This document shows positions 1-7,931 of a DNA stretch of 64,000 nt, one piece after another (positions within the stretch are counted from its first letter, which is position 1; each line of letters begins with the position of its first letter). The position numbers and the translations under genes were made by a program. Source of the DNA: Euryarchaeota archaeon UBA462 (GTDB lineage Archaea > Thermoplasmatota > Poseidoniia > Poseidoniales > Thalassarchaeaceae); assembly GCA_002506755.1 (NCBI GenBank), contig DAYD01000001.1, forward strand, positions 7,465 through 71,464. The letters are read 5' to 3'. Under the pieces are notes generated by a model. That model was not told the DNA's origin. It was given only the letters and a program-made list of their open reading frames with translations, and made no database searches.

Positions 1-198
1 CTAAGATTGGTATTGGGATCATTATCCATCATTGGGTCAATACCATTGGTCCTCCTCACTGTAGTATATGGCGTTCTAGATCCAATGGTTGGATGGGCGT
101 TAATTGGTATGTCTTGGGCTGGAGGAGCACTGGGGATTTTCGAAGGTTGGTCTGGGTTTTGCGTCGCTAGAGGTCTGGGTTTTAGAACCCCAATTTAG
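1..198 (+). CDS. C-terminal end of a small membrane protein, DUF2892/YgaP-like
   Basis: The frame is open from base 1 to a TAG at 196-198, so the gene enters from the left and only about 65 residues are visible. They form two hydrophobic segments (about residues 4-24 and 27-47) followed by a short polar tail. The layout, with an Arg-rich entry, two helices and a tail of the form Gly-Phe-Cys then Leu-Gly-Phe-Arg-Thr-Pro, loosely resembles the DUF2892 (YgaP membrane domain) family, whose members end in a Gly-x-Cys-Pro then Leu-Gly-x-x-Thr pattern. The Pro after Cys is missing here, so the family call is tentative. It ends 11 bp before the first possible folD start, on the same strand. Function is unknown. 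Confidence 0.5.
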   Translation, partial: LRLVLGSLSIIGSIPLVLLTVVYGVLDPMVGWALIGMSWAGGALGIFEGWSGFCVARGLGFRTPI

Positions 199-209
199 CC
201 AATCGTAAA

Positions 210-1091
210 ATGCAAAGTTGCGCACGAGCTTGTGTGGGCGCACAAATAATAGACGGAAAATCGATTGGGCAAGGAATTCTCCAAGACGTGAGTCGCGGGG
301 TTCTTGATTTGATTGAGAAAGGAATTCGCCCCCACCTTGCAGTTGTGATTGCGGGAGAAGACCCTGCAAGCCATGTTTATGTGAGAAACAAGGAGAGGGC
401 ATGTGAAACATGCGGGATATTGAGCACGAAGATCGAATTACCTGATTCAACTAATATTGAGGAAATCCTACGAGTTGTGGATGCGCTGAACAGGGATTCA
501 GAAGTACATGGAATACTTGTCCAGAGCCCCGTTCCAGAGGGTATTGATGAGGTGGCAATTGCATCATCGATTCTTCCTTCGAAAGATGTTGATGGCTTTC
601 ATCCACATAACCTAGGTCGGCTTGTTCAAGGTGATCTTGGGGGGCTTTTACCTTGCACCCCTTCAGGTGTGATTAGGATTCTGGAGGATTGCGGGGCTGA
701 GATGGGTGGAAAGAGGGCCTTAGTCCTAGGACGTTCCAGGATCGTTGGGGTTCCGATGGCACTTATGCTCGCCCAGAAAGGGGTCGATGCCACCGTCACA
801 ATTGCTCATTCCAGAAGCGAGGGGGTCGAGGATATCTGCAAGGAATCGGACATAATAGTAGCTGCCATGGGAGTCCCCCATATTGTGAAAGGTTCCTGGG
901 TCAAGCCCGGTGCGTTCGTTGTCGATGTAGGAATTTCAAGGTTAGAAGAAGGTGGCTTGGCTGGAGACGTGTCTCCCGAAGTTTCGGAAATTGCAGGTTG
1001 GATGACCCCGGTCCCAGGAGGTGTGGGGCCGATGACTATAGCCATGTTAATGTCTAATACACTGAAGTCAGCAAAGGAAATCAATAATTAA
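210..1091 (+). CDS. folD: Methylenetetrahydrofolate dehydrogenase / cyclohydrolase (FolD)
   Basis: Bifunctional cytosolic enzyme that oxidises 5,10-methylene-THF to methenyl-THF with NAD(P) and hydrolyses it to 10-formyl-THF, feeding purine and one-carbon metabolism. At 293 residues it matches the family. Visible signatures are YVRNKERACE (catalytic Lys of the YxxxK motif), KDVDGFHPHNLGRL, PCTPSGVIRILE, the Rossmann segment LVLGRSRIVGVPMALML and the C-terminal PVPGGVGPMTIAML. Homologues usually begin just before AQIIDGK, so a GTG at 234 could be the true start; the ATG at 210 adds eight residues, and neither has a clear Shine-Dalgarno. The 3' end overlaps the convergent sufT-like gene by 4 bp. 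purF, at 22 kb, belongs to the purine pathway that uses its product. Confidence 0.95.
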   Translation: MQSCARACVGAQIIDGKSIGQGILQDVSRGVLDLIEKGIRPHLAVVIAGEDPASHVYVRNKERACETCGILSTKIELPDSTNIEEILRVVDALNRDSEVHGILVQSPVPEGIDEVAIASSILPSKDVDGFHPHNLGRLVQGDLGGLLPCTPSGVIRILEDCGAEMGGKRALVLGRSRIVGVPMALMLAQKGVDATVTIAHSRSEGVEDICKESDIIVAAMGVPHIVKGSWVKPGAFVVDVGISRLEEGGLAGDVSPEVSEIAGWMTPVPGGVGPMTIAMLMSNTLKSAKEINN

Positions 1092-1393
1092 TCGAATATG
1101 CCCATCTCAAATTTCGCATCCTCGGAGGAATGTACCCTAGGGTCCCATGGTGGCGTGAATGTGAGGTTGACATGGGCAGAGTCGATACCGGCTGTCTTCA
1201 TTGCAGAGCGATGTACAGCAGCCATTAACTCGGGTGCAACAGGGCACCCAGGACTGGTAAGTGTCATGTCTATTTCAGCGTGTGATCCTTCCACCTTCAC
1301 GGCGTAGATTAAGCCTAATTCTGTCACTGTTAATTTCATTTCAGGATCCTCAACCTCAGATAGGGAATCCATGACTTCTCTGTCTGATACCAT
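1088..1393 (-). CDS. sufT: SufT / MIP18-type iron-sulfur assembly factor (DUF59)
   Basis: Small cytosolic protein of the DUF59/MIP18 family, which helps Fe-S cluster maturation or transfer to client proteins. At 101 residues it is a single domain. Family marks are VEDPEMKLTVTELGLIY near the N-terminus, the reactive-cysteine loop TSPGCPVAPEL near the middle, and TPPWDP near the C-terminus. It is last in a minus-strand run sufS (3089) - sufE (1841) - sufT (1393), only 1 bp downstream of sufE, so it is almost certainly co-transcribed. Other members of this family (PaaD) act in phenylacetate oxidation, but the suf context favours the Fe-S role. Confidence 0.88.
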   Translation of the reverse strand: MVSDREVMDSLSEVEDPEMKLTVTELGLIYAVKVEGSHAEIDMTLTSPGCPVAPELMAAVHRSAMKTAGIDSAHVNLTFTPPWDPRVHSSEDAKFEMGIFD

Positions 1394-1394
1394 G

Positions 1395-1841
1395 TTATCC
1401 CCCAGAAAGTAGTGATGCCTCTTCCTTCACTCTCTTGAACATATTCAAGAAACCGTTAGCCCTACTTGGGGTCAGAGATGAACGGATTCCCATCTCATCC
1501 GCAAATAGGGGGGAAAGGGAGGAGGCCTCTTTTGGATCCATGCCATTAACTGCAATGGCGGTTATTGCGATCAGACCTTGAACAATTTGAGCGTCTGCGC
1601 CACCATAAAGCTTCAGCTTCCCTTCTTGGTCGAGTCTACACTCAACATGGGCTCTCGACTGGCAGCCGTGGACTTGATTACTAGAATCCCATTCATCGGG
1701 CGATAAGGGAGTAGGATTCCTTTTCGCGTACTGGAATAGAAGCTCGTACCTCTCCATGGAATCAAAGCAAGATGAGAACTCCTCGACAATAGAGTCTAGA
1801 TGTTCTGGCCAGTTTCTGTTCCCATTCATCTTTCTTAACAC
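1395..1841 (-). CDS. sufE: SufE-like sulfur acceptor
   Basis: SufE accepts persulfide sulfur from SufS and stimulates the desulfurase before sulfur passes to the SufBCD scaffold. The 148-residue protein has the family fold pattern: an N-terminal helical part, MERYELLFQYAKR (residues 29-41), then VHGCQSRAHV with the acceptor cysteine at residue 60, followed by DAQIVQGLIAI. The start at 1841 gives MLRKMNGN; the second Met (1829) is an equally good start. It sits 15 bp downstream of sufS and 1 bp upstream of sufT. The scaffold genes sufCBD lie 43 kb away at 44.6-47.9 kb, so the pathway is split over two loci. Confidence 0.92.
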   Translation of the reverse strand: MLRKMNGNRNWPEHLDSIVEEFSSCFDSMERYELLFQYAKRNPTPLSPDEWDSSNQVHGCQSRAHVECRLDQEGKLKLYGGADAQIVQGLIAITAIAVNGMDPKEASSLSPLFADEMGIRSSLTPSRANGFLNMFKRVKEEASLLSGG

Positions 1842-1856
1842 CCTCTGATTTCCTCA

Positions 1857-3089
1857 TTAGGAGGTTGAGAACCTCTCAACTACGTAACTTAGATGTTCAA
1901 CGAAAGACTCGGCTTCTTCCATTGTGTTGTATATCCAGAAAGATGCCCTGTTAGTTGATGGCACTCCTAGGGCGTCCATAAGTGGCTGGGCACAGTGATG
2001 CCCGGTTCTGACTGCGAAACCCCCTTCGTCTAGCAATATTGAGAGGTCTTGGGACTGAATCGAATCATGGAGAAAAGAAACTGCCCCGCTACTATCTTGC
2101 CTAGTGGGATCCCCATAAACGGTAATTCCATCAATTTCCGAGATTTTTTCAGCTGTCCAAGATGCGATTTTGTTGATGTGGGAATGGACTTGGACCATAT
2201 CGAATTTATCCAACCAGTCAACTGCAGCACCCCAACCTATTGCTTCAGCTATTCTAGGGGTACCAGTCTCAAACATAGCGTGCCCCTCTTGAAAAGTTGA
2301 CCCGTTTGTACTCACAGTCTTAATCATCGACCCACCAGTCATAAATGGGCCCATCTGGTCCATAGCGTCCTTTTTCACCAGAAGACACCCAATTCCTGTT
2401 GGACCTCCCATTTTGTGGGCCGAAACGGCTACGAAGTCAACTCCGGAGTCGTCAAAGTTAATTCTCTCGTGAGGTGCTCCTTGAGCGCAGTCAAGCAGTA
2501 CTCTAGCGTTGTTGGAATGGGATATCTCAACTATCCTTTCTATTGGGTTTCTGATACCAAGAACATTGCTGGTATGGACTACGCATACTAGAGCCGCTCC
2601 CTCTACTGCGACCTCAAACGCCTGCATGTCCAAAGTGAACGAATTGGTGTCTATTGGCACGTATCTGACTTCTATTCCTTTCTCCTTAGAGAGCTGCTGC
2701 CATGGAACAATATCTGCATGGTGCTCCATTTCAGTTATGACTACTACGTCATCCTCCTCTAGATTCTCTCTCGCCCAACCGAATGAAACCAGATTTATGG
2801 CCTCAGTTGCTCCGCTAGTGTAAATCATCTGATCAGGCGAAGTGCCAAAATAGGAGGAAATTGAGTTTCTCGCTTCCTCTAGGGCAGTAGTAGCTTCATC
2901 GGCTAAAGTATGGTTTGCACGATGGGCATTCGAATTATACTCGCTATAGTATTCCGACATAGCGTCAATCACACACTGCGGTTTTTGGGAAGTAGCTGCG
3001 TTGTCAAAGTACACTAATTTCTTTCCATTTGGAAGACGTCTGTTCAAAATAGGAAAGTCGTCCCTAATGGATTCGATATCAAGAGCCAT
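1857..3089 (-). CDS. sufS: Cysteine desulfurase SufS
   Basis: PLP enzyme that removes sulfur from L-cysteine as an enzyme-bound persulfide for Fe-S cluster building. The 410 residues match type II (SufS) desulfurases. Diagnostic sites are the N-terminal LVYFDNAATSQKP, the PLP-binding VLLDCAQGAPH around residue 200 (position Asp200), the Schiff-base lysine in AVSAHKMGGPTG (Lys226), and the active cysteine in RTGHHCAQPL (Cys366) without the insertion typical of IscS. It leads the minus-strand sufS-sufE-sufT unit and is divergent from the SLOG-like gene across about 118 bp. A second class V enzyme at 13357 belongs to a different subfamily. Confidence 0.96.
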   Translation of the reverse strand: MALDIESIRDDFPILNRRLPNGKKLVYFDNAATSQKPQCVIDAMSEYYSEYNSNAHRANHTLADEATTALEEARNSISSYFGTSPDQMIYTSGATEAINLVSFGWARENLEEDDVVVITEMEHHADIVPWQQLSKEKGIEVRYVPIDTNSFTLDMQAFEVAVEGAALVCVVHTSNVLGIRNPIERIVEISHSNNARVLLDCAQGAPHERINFDDSGVDFVAVSAHKMGGPTGIGCLLVKKDAMDQMGPFMTGGSMIKTVSTNGSTFQEGHAMFETGTPRIAEAIGWGAAVDWLDKFDMVQVHSHINKIASWTAEKISEIDGITVYGDPTRQDSSGAVSFLHDSIQSQDLSILLDEGGFAVRTGHHCAQPLMDALGVPSTNRASFWIYNTMEEAESFVEHLSYVVERFSTS

Positions 3090-3141
3090 ATCAATCAGTA
3101 TTCCTACGGATAAAGTACTCCTCTATGAATTCGCGTACTGG

Positions 3142-3149
3142 AAAATATA
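3142..3149 (+). promoter_or_regulatory. Candidate TATA box for the SLOG-like gene
   Basis: AAAATATA lies in the divergent region between sufS and the SLOG-like gene. It would put a transcription start near 3172, about 35 bp before the ATG at 3208. This is assigned by eye only. Confidence 0.3.
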
Positions 3150-3207
3150 GCAAATTATTCTACTTCATGGAGGACATTTATGTCTAGAGACCTAGTTGGG
3201 AGGCCCG

Positions 3208-3657
3208 ATGGTGGACTCAAGTGGTCAAGACATAGTCGAATCGCTCGGAAAACGTGATTTGAACCTAGATGGTTCTGTGATTAATTTAGCCGTAGTCGGG
3301 AGTAGCAGATTCTATGACTTTGAAATATTCGAGGAGGAAATAGAAAAATGGGTTGAAGAGAATGGCTATCCCGACTTGATAATCGTGGGAGGGGCAAGTG
3401 GCGTGGATTACATGGCTGAGAGATGGGCGGACAATAATTCAATTGCAATTGCAGTCTTTTCGGAGGAGTGGGACGACCCCACCAGAGGCTTGCTAGACAA
3501 GGGCAGAGGAGAGGCCCCCAACACACTGACAGAGAAGATTATTCAGTCATGCAGTCACATTCTTGCCCTTCCTTCTGCAACAAGCAAATGGACGAGAGTA
3601 GTTATCGAAAAGGCCAATCACGAAGGTATACCAATTGAGGTGTGTGAAGTCGATTAG
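3208..3657 (+). CDS. DUF2493 / SLOG-fold protein, possible nucleotide-ligand binder
   Basis: A 149-residue protein whose central part carries the SLOG (SMF/DprA-LOG) Rossmann pattern of the DUF2493 (YspA-like) group: LAVVGSSRFYDFEIFEEEIE, then a strand and LIIVGGASGVDYMAERWAD, where GGASGVD is the nucleotide-binding loop, and a later ILALPSATSKWTR. Members bind small nucleotide-like ligands and are often found near phage or conflict genes, but no such neighbours occur here. ATG 3208 was chosen because GGGAGG lies 4 bp upstream; a TTG at 3196 is also possible. The stop is directly followed at 3658 by the CCA end of the convergent tRNA-Glu gene. The actual ligand and role are unknown. Confidence 0.7.
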   Translation: MVDSSGQDIVESLGKRDLNLDGSVINLAVVGSSRFYDFEIFEEEIEKWVEENGYPDLIIVGGASGVDYMAERWADNNSIAIAVFSEEWDDPTRGLLDKGRGEAPNTLTEKIIQSCSHILALPSATSKWTRVVIEKANHEGIPIEVCEVD

Positions 3658-3735
3658 TGGTGCTCGTGCCGGGATTTGAACCCGGGTCGCCGCCTCGAAA
3701 GGGCGGCATGATGGACCGAACTACACCACACGAGC
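3658..3735 (-). tRNA. tRNA-Glu (anticodon UUC), CCA encoded
   Basis: Reading the minus strand, the acceptor GCTCGTG pairs with CACGAGC, the T arm has the GGTTCAAATCC core, and the anticodon stem CCGCC/GGCGG encloses the loop CTTTCGA, giving anticodon TTC (Glu). The mature body is 75 nt (3661-3735) and the 3' CCA is genomically encoded at 3658-3660. No intron is visible. It ends exactly against the stop codon of the convergent SLOG-like gene. Confidence 0.95.
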
Positions 3736-3775
3736 GACAAAATTCCGAGAGGAGGCCTTCTCATAATTAGTTCTA

Positions 3776-4393
3776 TCACGAAGAGTGTTCTATGGACTTA
3801 TCCAGCCCATTCCACCATGAGCTGATTGGTATGAAAATTGCAATTGACAATATGCCGGCTGCGACCCAAAATATCGGATTCTCGAGCATTTGGATAAATT
3901 CATCCCCCCATAGGCCAACGATCATTACCTCCAATCCGAATCTTATTCCCCTCCCCAAAAATCCTGCAAAAAGGAAGGTCTTGATATCCATTCTCCCAGC
4001 TCCGGCGGTCCAAGCTAGTACCTTGTATGGTATTGGGGATAACGCAGCGATGAAAATTCCTGCATCGCCATATCTGCTTGTCAATTCTTCTAATTTCCTC
4101 GATGTTTTTGGGCTAGAGAATTTATCCAATAATGGCCTGCCCCCATAAATCCCTATCGCATAACCCCCTAATGAGCCGAAAACACTGGATATAGTCGCGA
4201 CCAAGAAAATTGCAATTAGGCCGGTATTGGTTTCAGCTTCGATTGACATGGGTATTACCATGAGGTCTGGTGGAACTGGTTGAAACGCTGCTTCGGTACT
4301 CGAAACTACGGCCAAGCCTAGCAGGCCGAACTCTTCTGCCCATTCCACTATGGGGTCGGTAAACCTCTCTAGCACGATTGACCGTCTGGCCAA
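3776..4393 (-). CDS. VTT-domain (YqaA/DedA-type) membrane protein
   Basis: A 205-residue integral membrane protein of the SNARE-associated/VTT superfamily, closest in layout to YqaA. Residues 20-50 (GLAVVSSTEAAFQPVPPDLM) contain the Ser-Thr-Glu and Pro-Pro-Asp re-entrant signature; then come a membrane segment and GGYAIGIYGG, a cytoplasmic linker, and the second signature ALSPIPYKVLAWTAGAGRM, followed by two more hydrophobic helices. VTT proteins are linked to lipid scrambling or flipping and membrane homeostasis; that role is carried over from relatives. It diverges from nob1 over 78 bp and lies 40 bp from tRNA-Glu. Confidence 0.85.
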   Translation of the reverse strand: MARRSIVLERFTDPIVEWAEEFGLLGLAVVSSTEAAFQPVPPDLMVIPMSIEAETNTGLIAIFLVATISSVFGSLGGYAIGIYGGRPLLDKFSSPKTSRKLEELTSRYGDAGIFIAALSPIPYKVLAWTAGAGRMDIKTFLFAGFLGRGIRFGLEVMIVGLWGDEFIQMLENPIFWVAAGILSIAIFIPISSWWNGLDKSIEHSS

Positions 4394-4471
4394 ATCAAAA
4401 TAATCGTTACTAACGAAAAAATATCAAAAACAAGCCGCAGATTTCTATTTACTGGACTGGTTCGCGCCTTC

Positions 4472-4969
4472 GTGCAGACCGCCAAGGTACTCGACACTGC
4501 TGCTCTGATGAGTTGGCCACTGGTACAACTTCATGGAGGGGTGGCGGTAGAAGGACAAATCGAAGAAGTCAGGAGGTTGTCTGAGGCAAGACTGGTTGAA
4601 ATTGATGCGGCAAATCTGAAATGGATGGAGCCATCGGAGATTTCTATTGAGAAAGCCACGAGTTTAGCTATTTCAAGCGGGGATTTGGCCGGTCTTTCAG
4701 AGGTTGACCTAAGACTTCTTGCGCTGACTTTAGAGAAAAACGCGAGGCTTCATACAGATGACTATCGACTTCAGAATATTTGTCAAATGGCCGGTTTAAG
4801 TTGGTCTTCTGTCGAACAATCAGGAATTTCCCAAGTTTGGTCTTGGGAAATTAGGTGTGAGGGGTGTGGAGAGGTTCACAAGCATTTGCAAGGAACTATC
4901 CCTGCAAGCAAGGAAATTGGGAGATGCAATAATTGTGGCTCTAGATTAAGTATGAAGAGGAAAAGATAG
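4472..4969 (+). CDS. nob1: Nob1 endoribonuclease (PIN domain plus zinc ribbon)
   Basis: Archaeal Nob1 cuts the pre-16S rRNA 3' end during small-subunit maturation. The 165-residue protein has an N-terminal PIN domain with acidic residues at Asp8 (VLDTAALM), Asp79 (GLSEVDLRLLAL) and Asp96/97 (HTDDYRLQN), followed by a zinc ribbon with Cys129, Cys132, Cys152 and Cys155 and a basic tail ending KRKR. The start is GTG 4472, since the PIN strand begins at once. It converges on tatA with zero intergenic bases. The usual eukaryotic insert between PIN and zinc ribbon is absent, as in other archaea. Confidence 0.9.
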   Translation: MQTAKVLDTAALMSWPLVQLHGGVAVEGQIEEVRRLSEARLVEIDAANLKWMEPSEISIEKATSLAISSGDLAGLSEVDLRLLALTLEKNARLHTDDYRLQNICQMAGLSWSSVEQSGISQVWSWEIRCEGCGEVHKHLQGTIPASKEIGRCNNCGSRLSMKRKR

Positions 4970-5176
4970 TTATTCTTCCTCTGTAGCCATTTCTTCGGTT
5001 CTCCCGCCCCTGTCCATGTCCTCTATGGCCACCATCTCGGAGGCCTCTTTCATCCCTATCTGGAATTCCCCCTTTGCCCTACCGACACTTCTGGCTAACT
5101 GTGGAATTCTATTAGCCCCAAATAGAAATATGGCTATCACAACTAGAATGACGACTTCTGTAGAACCTATCGCCAT
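4970..5176 (-). CDS. tatA: Twin-arginine translocase subunit TatA
   Basis: Sixty-eight residues with a single N-terminal membrane helix (VVILVVIAIFLFGANRIPQL), the FGANRIP hinge typical of TatA/E, an amphipathic helix (ARSVGRAKGEFQIGMKEA) and an acidic tail. TatA forms the pore-lining part of the Tat export system for folded proteins. TatC is not in this window. The gene stands alone, end-to-end with convergent nob1, about 55 bp downstream of the MoaD-like gene on the same strand. Confidence 0.93.
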   Translation of the reverse strand: MAIGSTEVVILVVIAIFLFGANRIPQLARSVGRAKGEFQIGMKEASEMVAIEDMDRGGRTEEMATEEE

Positions 5177-5231
5177 GCTATCGAGCCTATGAGGGGGGCA
5201 GATGGTTCAAATGCTTCGGTTTAGATATCTC

Positions 5232-5525
5232 TTATCCACCTGAAACTGGTGGGAGGAGGGCAACCTCATTTCCATCTTCTAGAATGATTTCTTGATCATC
5301 AATAATTTTTCCATCAATCGCTATCCTTAGACCCGAGGAAAGTACATCACGGAGCTCAAATCTTTCAACAAGGGATGAAGCGGTACAACCCTCATGAACC
5401 GCTACTTCAATCTCTTTTGTTCCCATTTTTTCAGCCAATGGCCCGAAAACTAGTATCTTGAGTTTAATTGCCTTTTTTTTACTGCCTTCTCCCATGACTA
5501 ACTGGGGCATTGGGTAACAAATCAA
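5232..5525 (-). CDS. MoaD/ThiS-type ubiquitin-like protein (possible SAMP)
   Basis: Beta-grasp protein of up to 97 residues ending VALLPPVSGG. The terminal Gly-Gly is the part adenylated by E1-like enzymes, used either as a sulfur carrier for molybdopterin or thiolation or as a small archaeal modifier (SAMP) joined to lysines. The core KLKILVFGPLAEKMGT starts near residue 22, so a later Met (MPQLVMGEG, about residue 6 or 11) could be the start. No moaE, moeB or thiF-like gene is nearby, so the choice between cofactor and modifier roles is open. It is divergent from the HAD gene over 30 bp. Confidence 0.85.
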   Translation of the reverse strand: MICYPMPQLVMGEGSKKKAIKLKILVFGPLAEKMGTKEIEVAVHEGCTASSLVERFELRDVLSSGLRIAIDGKIIDDQEIILEDGNEVALLPPVSGG

Positions 5526-5555
5526 TCCACCTATCCAATTATTAGCCGCCGACAG

Positions 5556-6257
5556 ATGTCGACATGTATGGTTAGTGCGGTGGTTTTTGACTGCGATGGA
5601 GTACTGACAGATAATGGATCATCATGGCAGAATATCCATAATAAATTCGGAACGATTTCGAATAAAGGCAGTGAGCATAGCAAGATGCTGGAGAAGTTTC
5701 TAGATGGTGCAATTTCAGAGGAGGAATTTGTGGAATTCGATATTCGTCTCTGGAGGAGTGTCAAGCCGGATATTCACCGAGATGATATCATGAGGTGCTA
5801 TAGCGGGGTGGAGCTGATGGAAGGTGCTAGGGAAGTTGTCGCGGAACTACAGAGCAGGGGCGTTTATGTCGCGATAGTCTCTTCTGGAGTGGATGTTTTT
5901 GTGGGAGCAATCGCCAGTATGCTGAAAGTTGACGATTGGGTCGCGAATGGTTTTGAATGGGATGATGATGGTTTTTTGATTAGGGGCCTCCCTACTAGAG
6001 TTCCAACACATAATAAGGGACTAATGATTGAGAAATTGGCCAGGATAAATGGATTTGAAATGAATGAGATTATCTCGGTTGGGGATTCCGGAACCGATTT
6101 ATCGATGAAAGTAGAGGATTCAGCGTTCATTGGATTCAATCCCTCTAGGACTAGGGCATTGGAGGCATTTGAGGAAGCTGCTGTACCGATCGTAGAAGGT
6201 AAGGATCTTCGAATGATTTGGCCTTTAATTTACTCTGGCGAAAAACTGGCTGGCTAA
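5556..6257 (+). CDS. HAD-family phosphatase, phosphoserine phosphatase-like
   Basis: A 233-residue HAD hydrolase. Motif I is VVFDCDGVLTDNG (nucleophile Asp12, acid/base Asp14), motif II is VAIVSSGVD, and motif IV is ISVGDSGTDLSM. The small helical cap and the segment FEWDDDGFLIRG resemble SerB-type phosphoserine phosphatases, which release L-serine from O-phosphoserine. Substrate cannot be fixed from sequence, because related HADs act on sugar phosphates. ATG 5556 begins five residues before a second ATG. The 3' end overlaps the convergent polB end by 4 bp. A SerK-like protein occurs at 9.8 kb, which keeps a phosphoserine role plausible. Confidence 0.78.
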   Translation: MSTCMVSAVVFDCDGVLTDNGSSWQNIHNKFGTISNKGSEHSKMLEKFLDGAISEEEFVEFDIRLWRSVKPDIHRDDIMRCYSGVELMEGAREVVAELQSRGVYVAIVSSGVDVFVGAIASMLKVDDWVANGFEWDDDGFLIRGLPTRVPTHNKGLMIEKLARINGFEMNEIISVGDSGTDLSMKVEDSAFIGFNPSRTRALEAFEEAAVPIVEGKDLRMIWPLIYSGEKLAG

Positions 6258-7870
6258 GCAAAGTGAACTGATTCCGTAGCGTAAGTGTGGAGATTAACTA
6301 TTGTAAGGATACACGGCTTAGGCTTGAAACCGAGCATTCTTTGGAAATCCGTTTGATCCTGCCATGTCGAACTGTGAATCATCAGAGTACCTTTGTGATC
6401 GCCCACATAATGGCCGTGTACGTGTCCTGTTACGAATATATCCGGAACTACAGGGATAACTAGTCGATCTTCTGGCTCAGGAGATAGAGGGGTCTTACCA
6501 CCCCATGATGGCGCTAGGTGCCTTCTCTCCAGCATAGCCCTCATAGCCATCTCAGGCTTAGAATAGCTCACGGAACGAAGAGTCGCCACGAAGTCATCGA
6601 TGCTCTTCCCGTGGTATGAAAGAATCCTCACCCCATGCAAACTGAAATCACAGGGATTTCCAACGAAAACAGTATTTGAGTAATCTTGTTGAACTTCGGG
6701 GTCCAAAGCAGGTTGAGGTTCCGCTGGCCGGACTGCATCATGGTTTCCAGGAAGCATAACTACATCCACCCATTCGGGAAGATCTTCCAGCAGCCTCGCC
6801 AATTCCCCATATTGCTTGAATAGATCCTTAATTGTTAGATGCCTGTCCTGACCGGGATAAATTCCTACGCCATCCACACCATCCCCACTTAGAACAAAAT
6901 ACTTCACTGTCCTAGCCAAAGGGTCATTATTGAACCAATATATCATCTTCTCCCATTGTGCATGGAGGAAAGTCTTGCTACCAAAATGTACATCGGAAAG
7001 GAATGCCGCTGAAACTGCAAAATCCTCACCTGATTGAGATTTGGAGTGAGAAGTTAGAGGAGGTTTATGGATGTCATCAACCCAGAAAATTGGATCTCTT
7101 TCTCCGGATGAGAACCTCCCTGTCACCCCTATTATCTCATCATCCATTAGGCCGTCAAGTGATGGATGGAGCGGGTGGGCATCCGAAGGAGGTTTGATCA
7201 TACATGAAATCTGAGTACTCTCGTCTTCTAGGACAAATCTCATGTAGCCATTTCTTGTCCAATTTACCTCACTTGCAAGGCCAACAATTGTTATCTCAAA
7301 ATCCCTAGAATTGTACCTTCTCCTATTCTTCCATGCCTCTGAATTACTAATTGGCCTCCTAGGGAGTGCCCCGTTAGAAAGCATCATTTCTCTGATCTGG
7401 GAAAGCCGACTTCTGAAGCAAGACTGCATATCGGTAATCTTACCCTCAGTGGAAGAGTTTCCTGTTATGTCGAAATGTATCGAGATGTCCGAATCAATCT
7501 CTTTAGCTTCCAAGGGGAAATCTTCTCTAGAAAATCCCGAAGAATGGCGAGATATGGGTAGCGGAGGAGGAGTTGTCGATCCTACTGGGGCCAGAATTCT
7601 TCCAATTGGGGGTTCGGATTTTGATTTTGACAGAGTAGACTGCGATAGATATTTTTTCCCATTAGAAGAATCATCAATTTCATGGGATACAATAGACATT
7701 AGTTCTTCGACAGTGTTTCCATCGAGAAGTCTGACTCCAGAGGAATTAGCCGCCTCTATCAATGGAATGAGGCTTTGGAGTTTCTCGATCTTTGGAAGCG
7801 CGCTAGTCTGGACAATGAGTCCTGCTTCAGTCAGCTCCTTGTGCCTCAACTGCCAATCTGAGGAGCTCAT
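6254..7870 (-). CDS. polB: DNA polymerase D small subunit (DP1)
   Basis: DP1 is the proofreading 3'-5' exonuclease subunit of the euryarchaeal replicative polymerase PolD. The 538-residue protein has a poorly conserved N-terminal region with a low-complexity linker (to about residue 170), an OB fold (TRNGYMRFVLEDESTQISCM), and a C-terminal calcineurin-like phosphodiesterase domain with intact motifs: FLSDVHFGS, LSGDGVDG, LPGNHDAVRP, ILSYHGKS and FVTGHVHGHYVG. The metal-binding Asp and His residues are all present, so it is probably an active nuclease. The large subunit DP2 is not in the window. It lies 61 bp downstream of the CinA-like gene on the same strand. Confidence 0.95.
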   Translation of the reverse strand: MSSSDWQLRHKELTEAGLIVQTSALPKIEKLQSLIPLIEAANSSGVRLLDGNTVEELMSIVSHEIDDSSNGKKYLSQSTLSKSKSEPPIGRILAPVGSTTPPPLPISRHSSGFSREDFPLEAKEIDSDISIHFDITGNSSTEGKITDMQSCFRSRLSQIREMMLSNGALPRRPISNSEAWKNRRRYNSRDFEITIVGLASEVNWTRNGYMRFVLEDESTQISCMIKPPSDAHPLHPSLDGLMDDEIIGVTGRFSSGERDPIFWVDDIHKPPLTSHSKSQSGEDFAVSAAFLSDVHFGSKTFLHAQWEKMIYWFNNDPLARTVKYFVLSGDGVDGVGIYPGQDRHLTIKDLFKQYGELARLLEDLPEWVDVVMLPGNHDAVRPAEPQPALDPEVQQDYSNTVFVGNPCDFSLHGVRILSYHGKSIDDFVATLRSVSYSKPEMAMRAMLERRHLAPSWGGKTPLSPEPEDRLVIPVVPDIFVTGHVHGHYVGDHKGTLMIHSSTWQDQTDFQRMLGFKPKPCILTIVNLHTYATESVHFA

Positions 7871-7931
7871 GCGATCATTGTGAATCGTGGACGCCCTTGA
7901 TGGTATCGATAGGAAAATTTTGAGAATTTGG

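Noticed and set aside
7311..7883. Open frame of 190 codons on the plus strand
   Set aside because: It is antisense to the conserved polB (DP1) coding region and shows no recognisable domain; the Ser/Leu-rich composition is typical of an antisense shadow.
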